Positions 27,757 through 36,629 of a stretch of 53,214 nt of DNA are shown here, piece by piece. Made by a program: the position numbers and the translations under genes. The DNA comes from Planctomycetota bacterium (GTDB lineage: Bacteria; Planctomycetota; UBA1135): assembly GCA_021776925.1 (NCBI GenBank), contig JAJFFB010000160.1:1-53214 (forward strand), read 5' to 3'. The notes beneath the pieces are model-generated. The model was not told where the DNA came from, did not search any database, and worked only from the letters and a program-made list of their open reading frames with translations. Every line of letters starts with the position of its first letter. Positions within the stretch are counted from its first letter, which is position 1.

Positions 27757-27781
27757 CGGGCGGGGGTACAATCCCCGCCCG
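27757..27781 (+). terminator. Hairpin with TACAAT in its loop (terminator and/or promoter)
   Basis: Perfect 9-bp arms CGGGCGGGG (27757-27765) and CCCCGCCCG (27773-27781) enclose the 7-nt loop GTACAAT. It lies 26 nt after the lipoprotein stop and is followed by TCTTTCGTTT, a weak T-rich tail. The loop contains the TACAAT -10-like hexamer (27767-27772), 24 nt before the HAD gene start. One element may both end one transcript and start the next. Confidence 0.5.
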
Positions 27782-27796
27782 TCTTTCGTTTGTAGC

Positions 27797-28762
27797 ATGC
27801 ATCTGGTTACCGATTTCGACGGGGTCTGGACCGACCCCAGCCGCGAACTCGAGGCCGTCCATCACACCTTGGTGGAGGCACTCGCGCTCCTCAGCGGGCG
27901 CACCCGCGCCACCACAGCTGACGACTACGCCGACTTTTCGGCCACGGTCCTGGGTCAGCCCCACCGGCACGGCTGGCGCATCGAAGGACGGCTGACTTCC
28001 TACGTGGATGAGGACAGCTTCGCCCTGCCCACCGCGATCGGTCAGTACATCGACGCCGCCGCCGACCGCACCGCCGGCTTCTACCGCGACGCGATCCTGC
28101 GCCAATGGGGCGCCGTCTCCGAATTCCTTGATCATTGCTACCACAGCACCTGCGACCGTTTTCGTGCCACCCATCCGCATGATCTTGCCCGCGGCGCCGA
28201 AAAGGTCCTCGCCTGGCTGGTTGCGCATGGCTGCCAGGTGACCTTCGTCACCAACGCCCCCGCGGCCAAGGTGATCGACTGGTTCGCCCACCAGGGGGTG
28301 GCGGTCGACGACGCCGGCGATCCGCCCGCCGCGCCCGGCCCGCTCAAGGTCTACGGCCGCGCCGGCAAACAGCGCCTTGGGTGCAGCGGCGCCAGCGTGC
28401 TGTGCGGTGGCCGTGAGGTGCAGATCGACCGACCCAGCTATCGCGCCATCCTGAGCAAGGAAAAAGCCGACGCGGTGCTCGGCGACGTCTACTCGCTGGA
28501 CCTGGCGCTGCCGCTGGCCATGCGCGCCCGCGGCGAAGAAGGGGCACCGGTGTGGGTCGGCCTGATGCACTTGCGCCACACCCCCCAGTGGGTGCTGCAA
28601 GGCGTCCCGCAGCAGCAGGCCCCGGACTGGCGCCTCGCCCACGTCACCTCATTGCCGCGCCTGATCAGCAGTTGCTCGGATCTTCCACCCCGATGTCCCA
28701 ACCCAGAGGCAGCTCTTCCTTCAATGGATAGCATTCCTGCGGGCCGGGGAAATCGCGCTTGA
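27797..28762 (+). CDS. HAD-superfamily hydrolase
   Basis: 321 residues from ATG at 27797. Motif I is VTDFDGVWTDP with nucleophile Asp6 and Asp8. Motif II is VTFVTNAPAAKVIDW. A late acidic motif III/IV-like segment is LGDVYSLDLALP. A helical cap lies between motifs I and II. It is a phosphatase or related phosphotransferase of unknown substrate. The last ~33 codons (SSCSDLPPRCPNPEA...) overlap the 3' end of convergent panB by 98 bp and look unlike the rest, so the C-terminus may be a read-through extension. Confidence 0.78.
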   Translation: MHLVTDFDGVWTDPSRELEAVHHTLVEALALLSGRTRATTADDYADFSATVLGQPHRHGWRIEGRLTSYVDEDSFALPTAIGQYIDAAADRTAGFYRDAILRQWGAVSEFLDHCYHSTCDRFRATHPHDLARGAEKVLAWLVAHGCQVTFVTNAPAAKVIDWFAHQGVAVDDAGDPPAAPGPLKVYGRAGKQRLGCSGASVLCGGREVQIDRPSYRAILSKEKADAVLGDVYSLDLALPLAMRARGEEGAPVWVGLMHLRHTPQWVLQGVPQQQAPDWRLAHVTSLPRLISSCSDLPPRCPNPEAALPSMDSIPAGRGNRA

Positions 28763-29585
28763 CGATGTCGTCGCGCAGCCCGGCGAGGGCCCCGCGGATC
28801 ACCTCGGCGACCTCGGCGTAACGGCGCACGAAACTTGGGGGGGGGCTGAGGGTGAGGCCGATGACGTCGTGGAAGACGAGGATCTGGCCGTCGCAAGCAC
28901 CGCCGGCACCGATGCCGATGGTGGGAATCTTCAAGCGCGCGGTGACCACCGCTGCGACCTCGGCCGGCACGCCTTCGAGCACCACCGCGAAAGCGCCCGC
29001 GGCTTCGACCGCGAGGGCATCTTGCAACAGCCGCCGTGCGCTGGCCACGGTCCGGCCCTGCACGCGATAACCGCCCTGGGTATGCACCGACTGCGGCAGC
29101 AGGCCGACGTGGGCCATGACCGGAATGTCGGCTTCGACCAGCGCGCGCACGGTGGCGGCGCGTGCTGCACCGCCCTCCAGCTTGACCGCCTGGGCACCGC
29201 CCTCGCGCACCAGACGCAGGGCGTTGCGCAGCGTTTCCTCGTGGCTGACGTGGAAGCTGCCGAAGGGCATGTCGGCGACCACCAGCGGCCGGTCGGCGCC
29301 GCGTTTGACCGAGCGCGTCGCGCTGATGATCTGGTCCAGGGTGATCTTGAGGGTGCTGGCGTGGCCGAGCACCACGTTGGCCATCGAATCTCCGACCAGG
29401 ATCAGGTCGAAGCCGGCTTCGTCGACCAGGCGCGCGGTGGGATAGTCATAGGCCGTCAGGCACAGGATCGGAGACTCCGATCCCTTGCGGCCGCGTATGA
29501 CCGGTACGGTGACCTTGGCGGGTCGCTGGCTTTCACCTGGTCGGTCCGGGCTGCCGTAGGGCTTGGGAGTCGGGTCCATGCTCAT
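28665..29585 (-). CDS. panB: 3-methyl-2-oxobutanoate hydroxymethyltransferase
   Basis: 306 residues from ATG at 29585; a second ATG at 29579 is possible. GGAG sits 5 nt upstream of the first. The PanB barrel is complete: LILVGDSMANVVLGH (Mg-binding Asp-Ser), VVADMPFGSFHVS, AVKLEGG, MAHVGLLPQSVHTQGGYRVQGR and PTIGIGAGGACDGQILVFHD. It makes ketopantoate for pantothenate/CoA synthesis. The N-terminus carries ~25 extra residues. No panC or panD adjoins. A C9 run in the coding strand (28837-28845) encodes Pro-Pro-Pro. TACAAT lies 29 nt upstream. Confidence 0.97.
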   Translation of the reverse strand: MSMDPTPKPYGSPDRPGESQRPAKVTVPVIRGRKGSESPILCLTAYDYPTARLVDEAGFDLILVGDSMANVVLGHASTLKITLDQIISATRSVKRGADRPLVVADMPFGSFHVSHEETLRNALRLVREGGAQAVKLEGGAARAATVRALVEADIPVMAHVGLLPQSVHTQGGYRVQGRTVASARRLLQDALAVEAAGAFAVVLEGVPAEVAAVVTARLKIPTIGIGAGGACDGQILVFHDVIGLTLSPPPSFVRRYAEVAEVIRGALAGLRDDIVKRDFPGPQECYPLKEELPLGWDIGVEDPSNC

Positions 29586-29614
29586 GCTCCTGGCGGAAAT
29601 TGCCGCGCTGCAAG

Positions 29615-29620
29615 ATTGTA
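29615..29620 (-). promoter_or_regulatory. TACAAT -10-like element for panB
   Basis: Minus-strand TACAAT, 29 nt before the ATG. Unlike most units here, panB also has a Shine-Dalgarno-like AGGAG just before its start, consistent with a leadered transcript. Confidence 0.5.
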
Positions 29621-29640
29621 GCGCTCCGCCCTGGCTCCGA

Positions 29641-29704
29641 TCCGGAGGGCCGAGGCCGCTCGGTCCGTTCAAATCCGGAGGGCCGAGGCCGCTCGGTCCG
29701 TTCA
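29641..29704. repeat. Two tandem 31-bp repeats (period 33 bp), each a hairpin
   Basis: 29641-29671 and 29674-29704 are identical 31-mers separated by AA. Each contains an 8-bp stem (one G-T wobble) around the loop GCCG. The second copy ends exactly at the stop codon of the aldo/keto reductase gene (29702-29704). They fill most of the gap to panB and could form a double terminator or RNA-stabilising structure for the minus-strand reductase transcript. No other copy was seen in the window. Confidence 0.85.
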
Positions 29705-30670
29705 GATGCCGAGGGCTGCGCCGGCCAGGGCCTGCTCACAGGCTTGGTCCAGTTCCTCGCTCCAGCGGACCTCGAGCGCAGCCAGGTTTTGCTCGATCTG
29801 CTCGATGCGGGTGGCGCCGAGGATAACCGCGGTCAGCTCCGGGCGGCGCAGGCACCACGCCAGGGCGAGCTGGGGCAGGCTCAGGCCGAATTCCTGGGCC
29901 ACCTCCTCGATCCGCTCCAGCCGCTGCCAGGCCGCGGCGCTGTCGAGGATCTCGTCAAGAAAGGTACCCGGTCGATTCTCTTGCGCGGCCCGGCTGTCGG
30001 CGGGCGGACGCGCGCCCCTCTGGTACTTGCCGGTCAGAAAACCCTGCGCCAACGGCGACCAGTTGATGACGCCGATGCCCAGTTCGGCACAGGTCGGCAG
30101 CACCTCCAGCTCGACGTCACGGGAAACCATGTTGTAGGGAGGCTGTTCCGAAATCGGTCGCGGCACGCCGAGCTGATCGGCGAGGCTGCAGGCTTGGCGC
30201 AACTGCTCGCCGGTCCAGCAACTGGTGCCCCAATAGAGGATCTTGCCCTGACGGATCAGGTCGCCCATCGCGCCCACGGTCTCGGCCAACGGCGTCTCTT
30301 CATCGAAGCGGTGGCACTGATACAGGTCGACGTGATCCAGTTGCAGGCGCCGCAGGCTTGCGTTGATGGATTCCACCACGTGTTTGCGCGACAGGCCGCG
30401 GTCATTGACCGCCTCGCTCATCGGCCAATAGAGCTTGGTGGCGACCACCAGGGCCGCTCGCGGGCGCCCGCGCAGCGCCGCGCCCAGGATTTCCTCGGCT
30501 TTTCCAACATCATAAATATCGGCGGTATCAAAGAAAAATAGGTCGTGGTCCAGGCAGTAATCCACCATGGCAGAGGCGCTCTGCGCTCCGCTGGTGCCAA
30601 AGGTGATCCAGGAACCGAAGGCCACCGGAGGGACCTTCAGGCCGCTGTTGCCGAGATTCCTGATTTTCAT
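29702..30670 (-). CDS. Aldo/keto reductase (Kv-beta/YghZ-like)
   Basis: 322 residues from ATG at 30670. The AKR tetrad is visible: Asp in FFDTADIYDVGKAEEILG, Tyr in the same segment, Lys in VVATKLYW and His in LYQCHRFDEETP. The C-terminal NADPH-binding region is LTAVILGATRIEQIEQNL. It resembles the potassium-channel-beta-like branch (TFGTSGAQSASAMVDYCLDHDLFFFDTAD). It reduces aldehydes/ketones with NADPH; the substrate is unknown. TATTCT lies 7 nt before the start. The stop codon is built into the downstream 31-bp repeat. Confidence 0.94.
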   Translation of the reverse strand: MKIRNLGNSGLKVPPVAFGSWITFGTSGAQSASAMVDYCLDHDLFFFDTADIYDVGKAEEILGAALRGRPRAALVVATKLYWPMSEAVNDRGLSRKHVVESINASLRRLQLDHVDLYQCHRFDEETPLAETVGAMGDLIRQGKILYWGTSCWTGEQLRQACSLADQLGVPRPISEQPPYNMVSRDVELEVLPTCAELGIGVINWSPLAQGFLTGKYQRGARPPADSRAAQENRPGTFLDEILDSAAAWQRLERIEEVAQEFGLSLPQLALAWCLRRPELTAVILGATRIEQIEQNLAALEVRWSEELDQACEQALAGAALGI

Positions 30671-30677
30671 TGGCGTC

Positions 30678-30683
30678 AGAATA
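30678..30683 (-). promoter_or_regulatory. TATTCT -10-like element, leaderless-type, for aldo/keto reductase
   Basis: Minus-strand TATTCT, then GACGCCA and the ATG at 30670 (7-nt gap). It lies in a 54-bp divergent region. Confidence 0.5.
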
Positions 30684-30724
30684 ACTTGCACCACCGGGGT
30701 CCATCTGGGTATTTCAGGATTCGG

Positions 30725-31504
30725 TTGCGCATCGTCGCCCTCCTCGTCCTCCTCGGCACCGCTCTGCTGGCCATCGGCGGTTGGTACCTGGAAAAACAGC
30801 AGGCTCGCCGCCTGGCAGAAGGTGTGCACCTGCTCGCGCTGAACAAGTTCGAGCCCTTTCTCGGCCCTTGGCTGCGTTTGCATGCCGAGGATTTGGAGCA
30901 CCCGGTTACCGTGGATTTCGTCCACGCGCGGCGCTTCCGTTGGGAGATGCAACAGGACCCCGACGCCTACGACGCGTTGCTGGTGGACGTCTTCGAAGGG
31001 ACCGCGACGCGCTTGCGCAAAGATGGTCGCGTCGGCAGTTATTTCGGCGGTCCGCTGAAACTCCTGGTCCGTGAGGATTCGGTCCTGACCGCCGCGCGGC
31101 GTTCGCTCCAGGATGCGCTGCTCCTGCTGCGTGGCGGGCGCATTGCGGTTATTCCAGAGGACACCCCGCTGGGCGCCGATTCCAGGGCCTGGCTGGACGA
31201 AGAAAGCAGCCAAGCCTCTCCAGCCATCACCCTGGTCGATTTTGACAACGGCCTGGATGTGTTGAAAGCCCTGCGCAGCGGCGATTGCCAGGCCGCCATC
31301 CTGCGTGCCGACCTGCAGGAAGCAAGCGGAACGCGCGTTCTGGCGTGGCGCTTCCTCGAAGGCAAGCCTGAAGATCACTTCGCTCCGGGGCTCATCCTGC
31401 CGCCGCGCAATCCCAAGCGCGACGATCTGGTCAAGCTGTGGCTGGCCCTGCAACCCGCATTGCAGGAGTTCCGCAGCAGCTGGACTCCTGAAGGGGCGCA
31501 GTAG
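30725..31504 (+). CDS. Membrane-anchored periplasmic binding-protein-like (ModA-like) protein
   Basis: 259 residues if TTG at 30725 is the start; the frame extends upstream but only into the divergent reductase gene. Residues 1-18 form a hydrophobic anchor or signal (RIVALLVLLGTALLAIGGWYL). The body resembles type II solute-binding proteins of the molybdate/sulfate kind: YDALLVDVFEGTATRLRKDG, GPLKLLVREDSVLTAARRSL, RIAVIPEDTPLGADSRAWLDEE and DVLKALRSGDCQAAILRAD. No ABC permease or ATPase gene adjoins, so it may be an orphan receptor or sensor domain. The assignment rests on pattern only. TAT-rich sequence precedes the TTG, with no Shine-Dalgarno. Confidence 0.65.
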   Translation: MRIVALLVLLGTALLAIGGWYLEKQQARRLAEGVHLLALNKFEPFLGPWLRLHAEDLEHPVTVDFVHARRFRWEMQQDPDAYDALLVDVFEGTATRLRKDGRVGSYFGGPLKLLVREDSVLTAARRSLQDALLLLRGGRIAVIPEDTPLGADSRAWLDEESSQASPAITLVDFDNGLDVLKALRSGDCQAAILRADLQEASGTRVLAWRFLEGKPEDHFAPGLILPPRNPKRDDLVKLWLALQPALQEFRSSWTPEGAQ

Positions 31505-31514
31505 CCGGCACGGC

Positions 31515-32912
31515 TCAGTAATCTGCGCCGACCTTGAGCAAGGCGTTCTGCGCGGTCATTTCTGCGCCCTGCGCCCACGCCGCCGGACCGATCCACAGCG
31601 GGCCTTGATGCGGTGATTGCGGCGCTCTTCCGTGGGAGCCGCGCACCAGTCCCGGGTCGACCGGGATCACGTTCATCAAGCTGCGCCAGCCGAGTTTCTT
31701 GGCCGCCAGCTTGGCCAGAACGCGCGCCTTGACCCAGGACTTGCCCGGATCGAGGAAGAGTTCGCACGGGTCGTAGCCCGGCTTGCGGTGGATTTCGACG
31801 GTGCGGGCGAAGTCGGGTTCCCGATCGCTGCCGTGCCAGTACGGATAGGCGAACCAGGCGCCCGCCTCGGCGACCAGGACCAGGTCTCCGGAGCGTGAGT
31901 GATCCAGTCCGAGCGCGGACAGCTGTTCACCGTGCAGCACTTGTTCCACCCCTGGCAGGGCGCCGAGCAGCGCCGCGACCTCGGCGGCCAGGGCCGGGTC
32001 GCGCACGTAGACGTGGGCGATCTGGTGGTCGCACACGGCGAAGGCAGCGCTGTTGCCAGGATCGAGCAGCGCGCCGTTGGCGGCTGGATGAATCTGCAGT
32101 AAGCCGTGCTGGCGCAGCGCGCGATTGGGTTCGGCCCAGCGGTCCACCGCCTCGATGCCGTACTCGCTGACCACTACCAACTCAAGTTCCTCGGCTGCGA
32201 CGTGCGCCAGCAGCGGCGCCAATTCCTCATCGAGTGCCGCCGCAGCGGCCTGCGCTTCGGGGCCGTCGGGGCCATAGCGCTGCAGGTCGTAGTCGAGGTG
32301 GGGGAGATAGCTCAGGGTGAGACCCGGGCGCTCTTCCTGCAGCACGTCGAGGGTGGCCTGCACGATCCAACGGGTGCTGGCGATGCCGGCACCGGGCCCC
32401 CAGAACTGAAATAGGGGGAAAGAGCCGAGCCGTTGTTGCAGCCGCTGGCCGAGGCCGGCCGGATGACTGTGGATGCCGGGACCCTTGCGGCCGTCGGCCC
32501 AGTAGGTCGGTCGCGGGGTCACTGAGTAATCGGCGCGGCTGGGCAGGTTCCACCACCAGAAGATCTGCGCGCTGCTGCTCTGCGGGTGGGCGCTCCGCCA
32601 GCGGTCGAAGACCGTGTCGAGGCGTCCGCCGGCGGTGATCAGTTCGCACGACTGGCGCCACAGCCAGACCTCGGCGAGGTCACGGAAGTACCAGCCGTTG
32701 GCGACCGCACCATGGCCCGGAGCAGAACCGCCGCCGGCCCCGGCGCGGCGCCCGGTGAGCATGCTGGCCTGCGCCGTGCAGGTGACCGCGGGGAAATCGG
32801 GGCGCACAGGCAGCACGCTGCGGTCTGATGCCCACTTGCGCAGGCGCGGCATCGCCTGGCGCAGCAGCAGCGGAGTCAGGCCGACGACGTTGGCGACCAG
32901 GGTGCGCCTCAT
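31515..32912 (-). CDS. Alkaline-phosphatase-superfamily phosphodiesterase/nucleotide pyrophosphatase
   Basis: 465 residues from ATG at 32912, overlapping the Nudix stop by 4 nt (ATGA). The start is set by MRRTLVANVVGLTPLLL. The family segments are FPAVTCTAQASMLTGRRAGAGG (nucleophile Thr in the VTCTAQAS motif of NPP-type enzymes), LSYLPHLDYDLQRYGPD (metal Asp and His), VVVSEYGIEAVD (second metal site) and a late Asp/His pair in GSDREPDF. It should cleave phosphodiester or pyrophosphate bonds. No signal peptide is seen, so it is likely cytoplasmic. Last gene of the minus-strand carboxylase run. Confidence 0.82.
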   Translation of the reverse strand: MRRTLVANVVGLTPLLLRQAMPRLRKWASDRSVLPVRPDFPAVTCTAQASMLTGRRAGAGGGSAPGHGAVANGWYFRDLAEVWLWRQSCELITAGGRLDTVFDRWRSAHPQSSSAQIFWWWNLPSRADYSVTPRPTYWADGRKGPGIHSHPAGLGQRLQQRLGSFPLFQFWGPGAGIASTRWIVQATLDVLQEERPGLTLSYLPHLDYDLQRYGPDGPEAQAAAAALDEELAPLLAHVAAEELELVVVSEYGIEAVDRWAEPNRALRQHGLLQIHPAANGALLDPGNSAAFAVCDHQIAHVYVRDPALAAEVAALLGALPGVEQVLHGEQLSALGLDHSRSGDLVLVAEAGAWFAYPYWHGSDREPDFARTVEIHRKPGYDPCELFLDPGKSWVKARVLAKLAAKKLGWRSLMNVIPVDPGLVRGSHGRAPQSPHQGPLWIGPAAWAQGAEMTAQNALLKVGADY

Positions 32913-33535
32913 TCCAGTTCGGCTCCTTCTTCCTGGCCGTCGGCACCTGGCTTCTTTAGGACGCGGATCTTGTGCGCTACGCGACGCGCGCCGCTCTCCC
33001 CGCCGAGCAGGACCTCGAGTTCCTCCAGCGGCCACCAGCGCAGATCCTTGGATTCACGCTGGGCAAGGCGCAACGGGAGAGCGGCGTCGGCGACCATCAG
33101 GAAGCGCACGTCGAGGTGATCGTGACCCGCTTCGCCCGCGCGCGGCGGAATCGCGTGCACATCGAGGTCGAAAACCACCGGCTCACCGAAAAAATCCAGC
33201 TCCTTCAGGCCGCTCTCTTCGTGAACCTCGCGCAGAGCCGCCAGCGCCGGGTGCTGGCCGTTTTCCACGTGGCCGCCCAATTGCAGCCAGCGATCGAGCT
33301 TGCGGTGATGGTGCAACAACACGCGGTCAAATTCGAGCGAGAGCACGAAGGCACTGGCGGTGAGATGGCCCGGCAGGGTGTCGCGACGCCACCAGCCGGT
33401 TTCGCCGCGCACCAGGGCAAGAATGCGGCGGCGGAAGTCCTCTTCTTGCGGTCCGGCGGCGCAGTAGTGTTCCAGTTCAAAGGCCAGCACCTCGCGCACC
33501 TCGGTCGCCGCCGCGCCAGGCGGATCAGCCCGCAT
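32909..33535 (-). CDS. Nudix hydrolase
   Basis: 208 residues from ATG at 33535; an in-frame TTG at 33556 would add 7 residues. The Nudix box is complete at residues 88-110: GGHVENGQHPALAALREVHEESGL with the REVHEESG metal-binding core. A ~55-residue helical N-terminal extension precedes the core (TEVREVLAFELEHYCAAGPQEEDF). It hydrolyses a nucleoside-diphosphate-linked substrate that cannot be predicted. It overlaps the biotin carrier gene by 11 bp and the phosphodiesterase by 4 bp, so it is co-translated with them. Confidence 0.92.
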   Translation of the reverse strand: MRADPPGAAATEVREVLAFELEHYCAAGPQEEDFRRRILALVRGETGWWRRDTLPGHLTASAFVLSLEFDRVLLHHHRKLDRWLQLGGHVENGQHPALAALREVHEESGLKELDFFGEPVVFDLDVHAIPPRAGEAGHDHLDVRFLMVADAALPLRLAQRESKDLRWWPLEELEVLLGGESGARRVAHKIRVLKKPGADGQEEGAELE

Positions 33536-34142
33536 CAGCTGGGGCGCCGCCGGCAATGGCTTCGACTTCGATCAGGGACTGCCCTTCCTCGACGTCGGTG
33601 GCGTCGGCGCACAGAAAGGCCTTCAGGGTGCATTCCGATGGCAGATGCGCGGTCGTCGCGTATTTGACCGGAGTGAAGGTCTTCATGACCTCGAGCAGGC
33701 CCACGGTCCTGCCGGCGCGTAGTTGGTCGCCGACGCGGACGAAGGGCGGGGAGTCAGGATCCGGACTGTGATAGAAGCGCCCGGCCTGCGCCGATCTCAG
33801 CACCAGGCCGTTTTCGGCGCTTTCCAGGCTTTGCGGCGATTCCGTGGCCTCGGTGTCTGCGGCATTCAGTGGGTGCAACTCGAACAGCACCTGACCATGG
33901 CCCACCGCCAGGTGCTTGCGCCCGGGAGGAGCGGTGGTCACCGTGCCGCCGCATCCGGCGGGCACGACCAGGCGGAAAACCCGGTTGAGGATGACCAGGC
34001 GCGCGCAGGTCTGACCGGCGTGGTAGCTGCTGCCGGCGCTGGGAGCCTGGGTGTAGTGGCCCACGGTGGGGCTTTTCAATTGCCAGCCGGCGCCTTCGGC
34101 CAGCGGCACAGCGATGAGTTCCAATTGGTCGGCCAGGCTCAT
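33525..34142 (-). CDS. Biotin carboxyl carrier protein with two biotinyl-like domains (first degenerate)
   Basis: 205 residues from ATG at 34142, 2 nt after the carboxyltransferase stop. The C-terminal half (about 112-194) is a biotinyl domain with the biotin attachment Lys154 in LLEVMKTFTPV. The N-terminal half (about 20-90) appears to be a second hammerhead domain, WQLKSPTVGHY ... CARLVILNRVFRLVVPAGCGGTV. There the attachment position reads I-L-N-R54, so it cannot be biotinylated. A 20-residue Glu/Ser linker joins them. It carries CO2 between biotin carboxylase (38650-39996) and the carboxyltransferase next door. Confidence 0.82.
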   Translation of the reverse strand: MSLADQLELIAVPLAEGAGWQLKSPTVGHYTQAPSAGSSYHAGQTCARLVILNRVFRLVVPAGCGGTVTTAPPGRKHLAVGHGQVLFELHPLNAADTEATESPQSLESAENGLVLRSAQAGRFYHSPDPDSPPFVRVGDQLRAGRTVGLLEVMKTFTPVKYATTAHLPSECTLKAFLCADATDVEEGQSLIEVEAIAGGAPADAG

Positions 34143-34144
34143 GT

Positions 34145-35881
<1,737 letters not shown>

Positions 35882-35937
35882 GGCTCAGGAGAGATTACAG
35901 CAATCCCCCCCCTGCAGTGCGTGGTCAGCGACCTGGA

Positions 35938-36588
35938 TCAGTTGCGCACGTACTCGAGTTCCATCACCTTGACCGTGGCCTCCTTGGGCGTCGGCTGGGA
36001 CGGGGACTCGGGGATCGCGTCGTACATCTCGACCAGGATGTGATCCTTGTTCTTGCGCGTGGTCACGTGGCGGTAGGGACGCCCTTCGGGGGTGATGAAA
36101 TCGACCATGGTGCCGGTCATTTCGGTGACCCCGTTCTTGTCCATGGCACCTTCCGAATAGGTCATGCGGGTGGACATGGTATCGAGCCACACCGCCTGGT
36201 ACTTCTTGGTGAGGTTGTCGAAACCCATGATGAGGAGTCCTTCGGATTCCATTCCCATCATGTTGAAGCTGACCTTTTCGACCAGGTAGCGGCCGCCGAG
36301 CGCGTTCTGCACCTTGGCCTTGCCGCTGGCGCTGTCCCACGGGCCGTCGGGGCTCATGCGGTAACGCATGGTGGTGTCCCAGTTGCCGACGGTTTCCATC
36401 ATCTCCTTGTGTTCCTTGCCCGGCATGGCAAGTTTCATCATCTGTTCCATCATGGCGGCCTCGGAGAACTCGCCATGGGAAGGTTCTTGAGCCGGTTCCT
36501 GGTCCGGTGAAACCAGGCTGGCAGTCACGAAGGAAGAGGTGGCAGCGACCGGAATGGCCGCCAGGATCAATTTGAGCAGAGTAGGCAT
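35938..36588 (-). CDS. DUF1579 family exported protein
   Basis: 216 residues from ATG at 36588. Residues 1-22 are a signal peptide ([21 protein letters not shown]), followed by a Gln/Glu/Pro linker. The domain starts with [28 protein letters not shown] and continues [28 protein letters not shown], the recognisable DUF1579 pattern. It is predicted as a lipocalin-like barrel of unknown function. It sits between the YejM-like gene and the carboxyltransferase, with short gaps (38 and 56 bp), and is probably in the same transcription unit. Confidence 0.85.
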   Translation of the reverse strand: MPTLLKLILAAIPVAATSSFVTASLVSPDQEPAQEPSHGEFSEAAMMEQMMKLAMPGKEHKEMMETVGNWDTTMRYRMSPDGPWDSASGKAKVQNALGGRYLVEKVSFNMMGMESEGLLIMGFDNLTKKYQAVWLDTMSTRMTYSEGAMDKNGVTEMTGTMVDFITPEGRPYRHVTTRKNKDHILVEMYDAIPESPSQPTPKEATVKVMELEYVRN

Positions 36589-36610
36589 GGTGGTCCCTGA
36601 GGGGATGGAG

Positions 36611-36629
36611 TAAGGAGAAGGACTCCTTA
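36611..36629 (-). repeat. Inverted repeat over the YejM-like stop codon
   Basis: TAAGGAG (36611-36617) and CTCCTTA (36623-36629) enclose AAGGA. The stop codon of the 36627-38528 gene is the outer base triplet. No T-run follows. On the minus strand the arm TAAGGAG is also Shine-Dalgarno-like, 22 nt or more before the DUF1579 start, so it may tune expression between the two genes. Confidence 0.45.
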
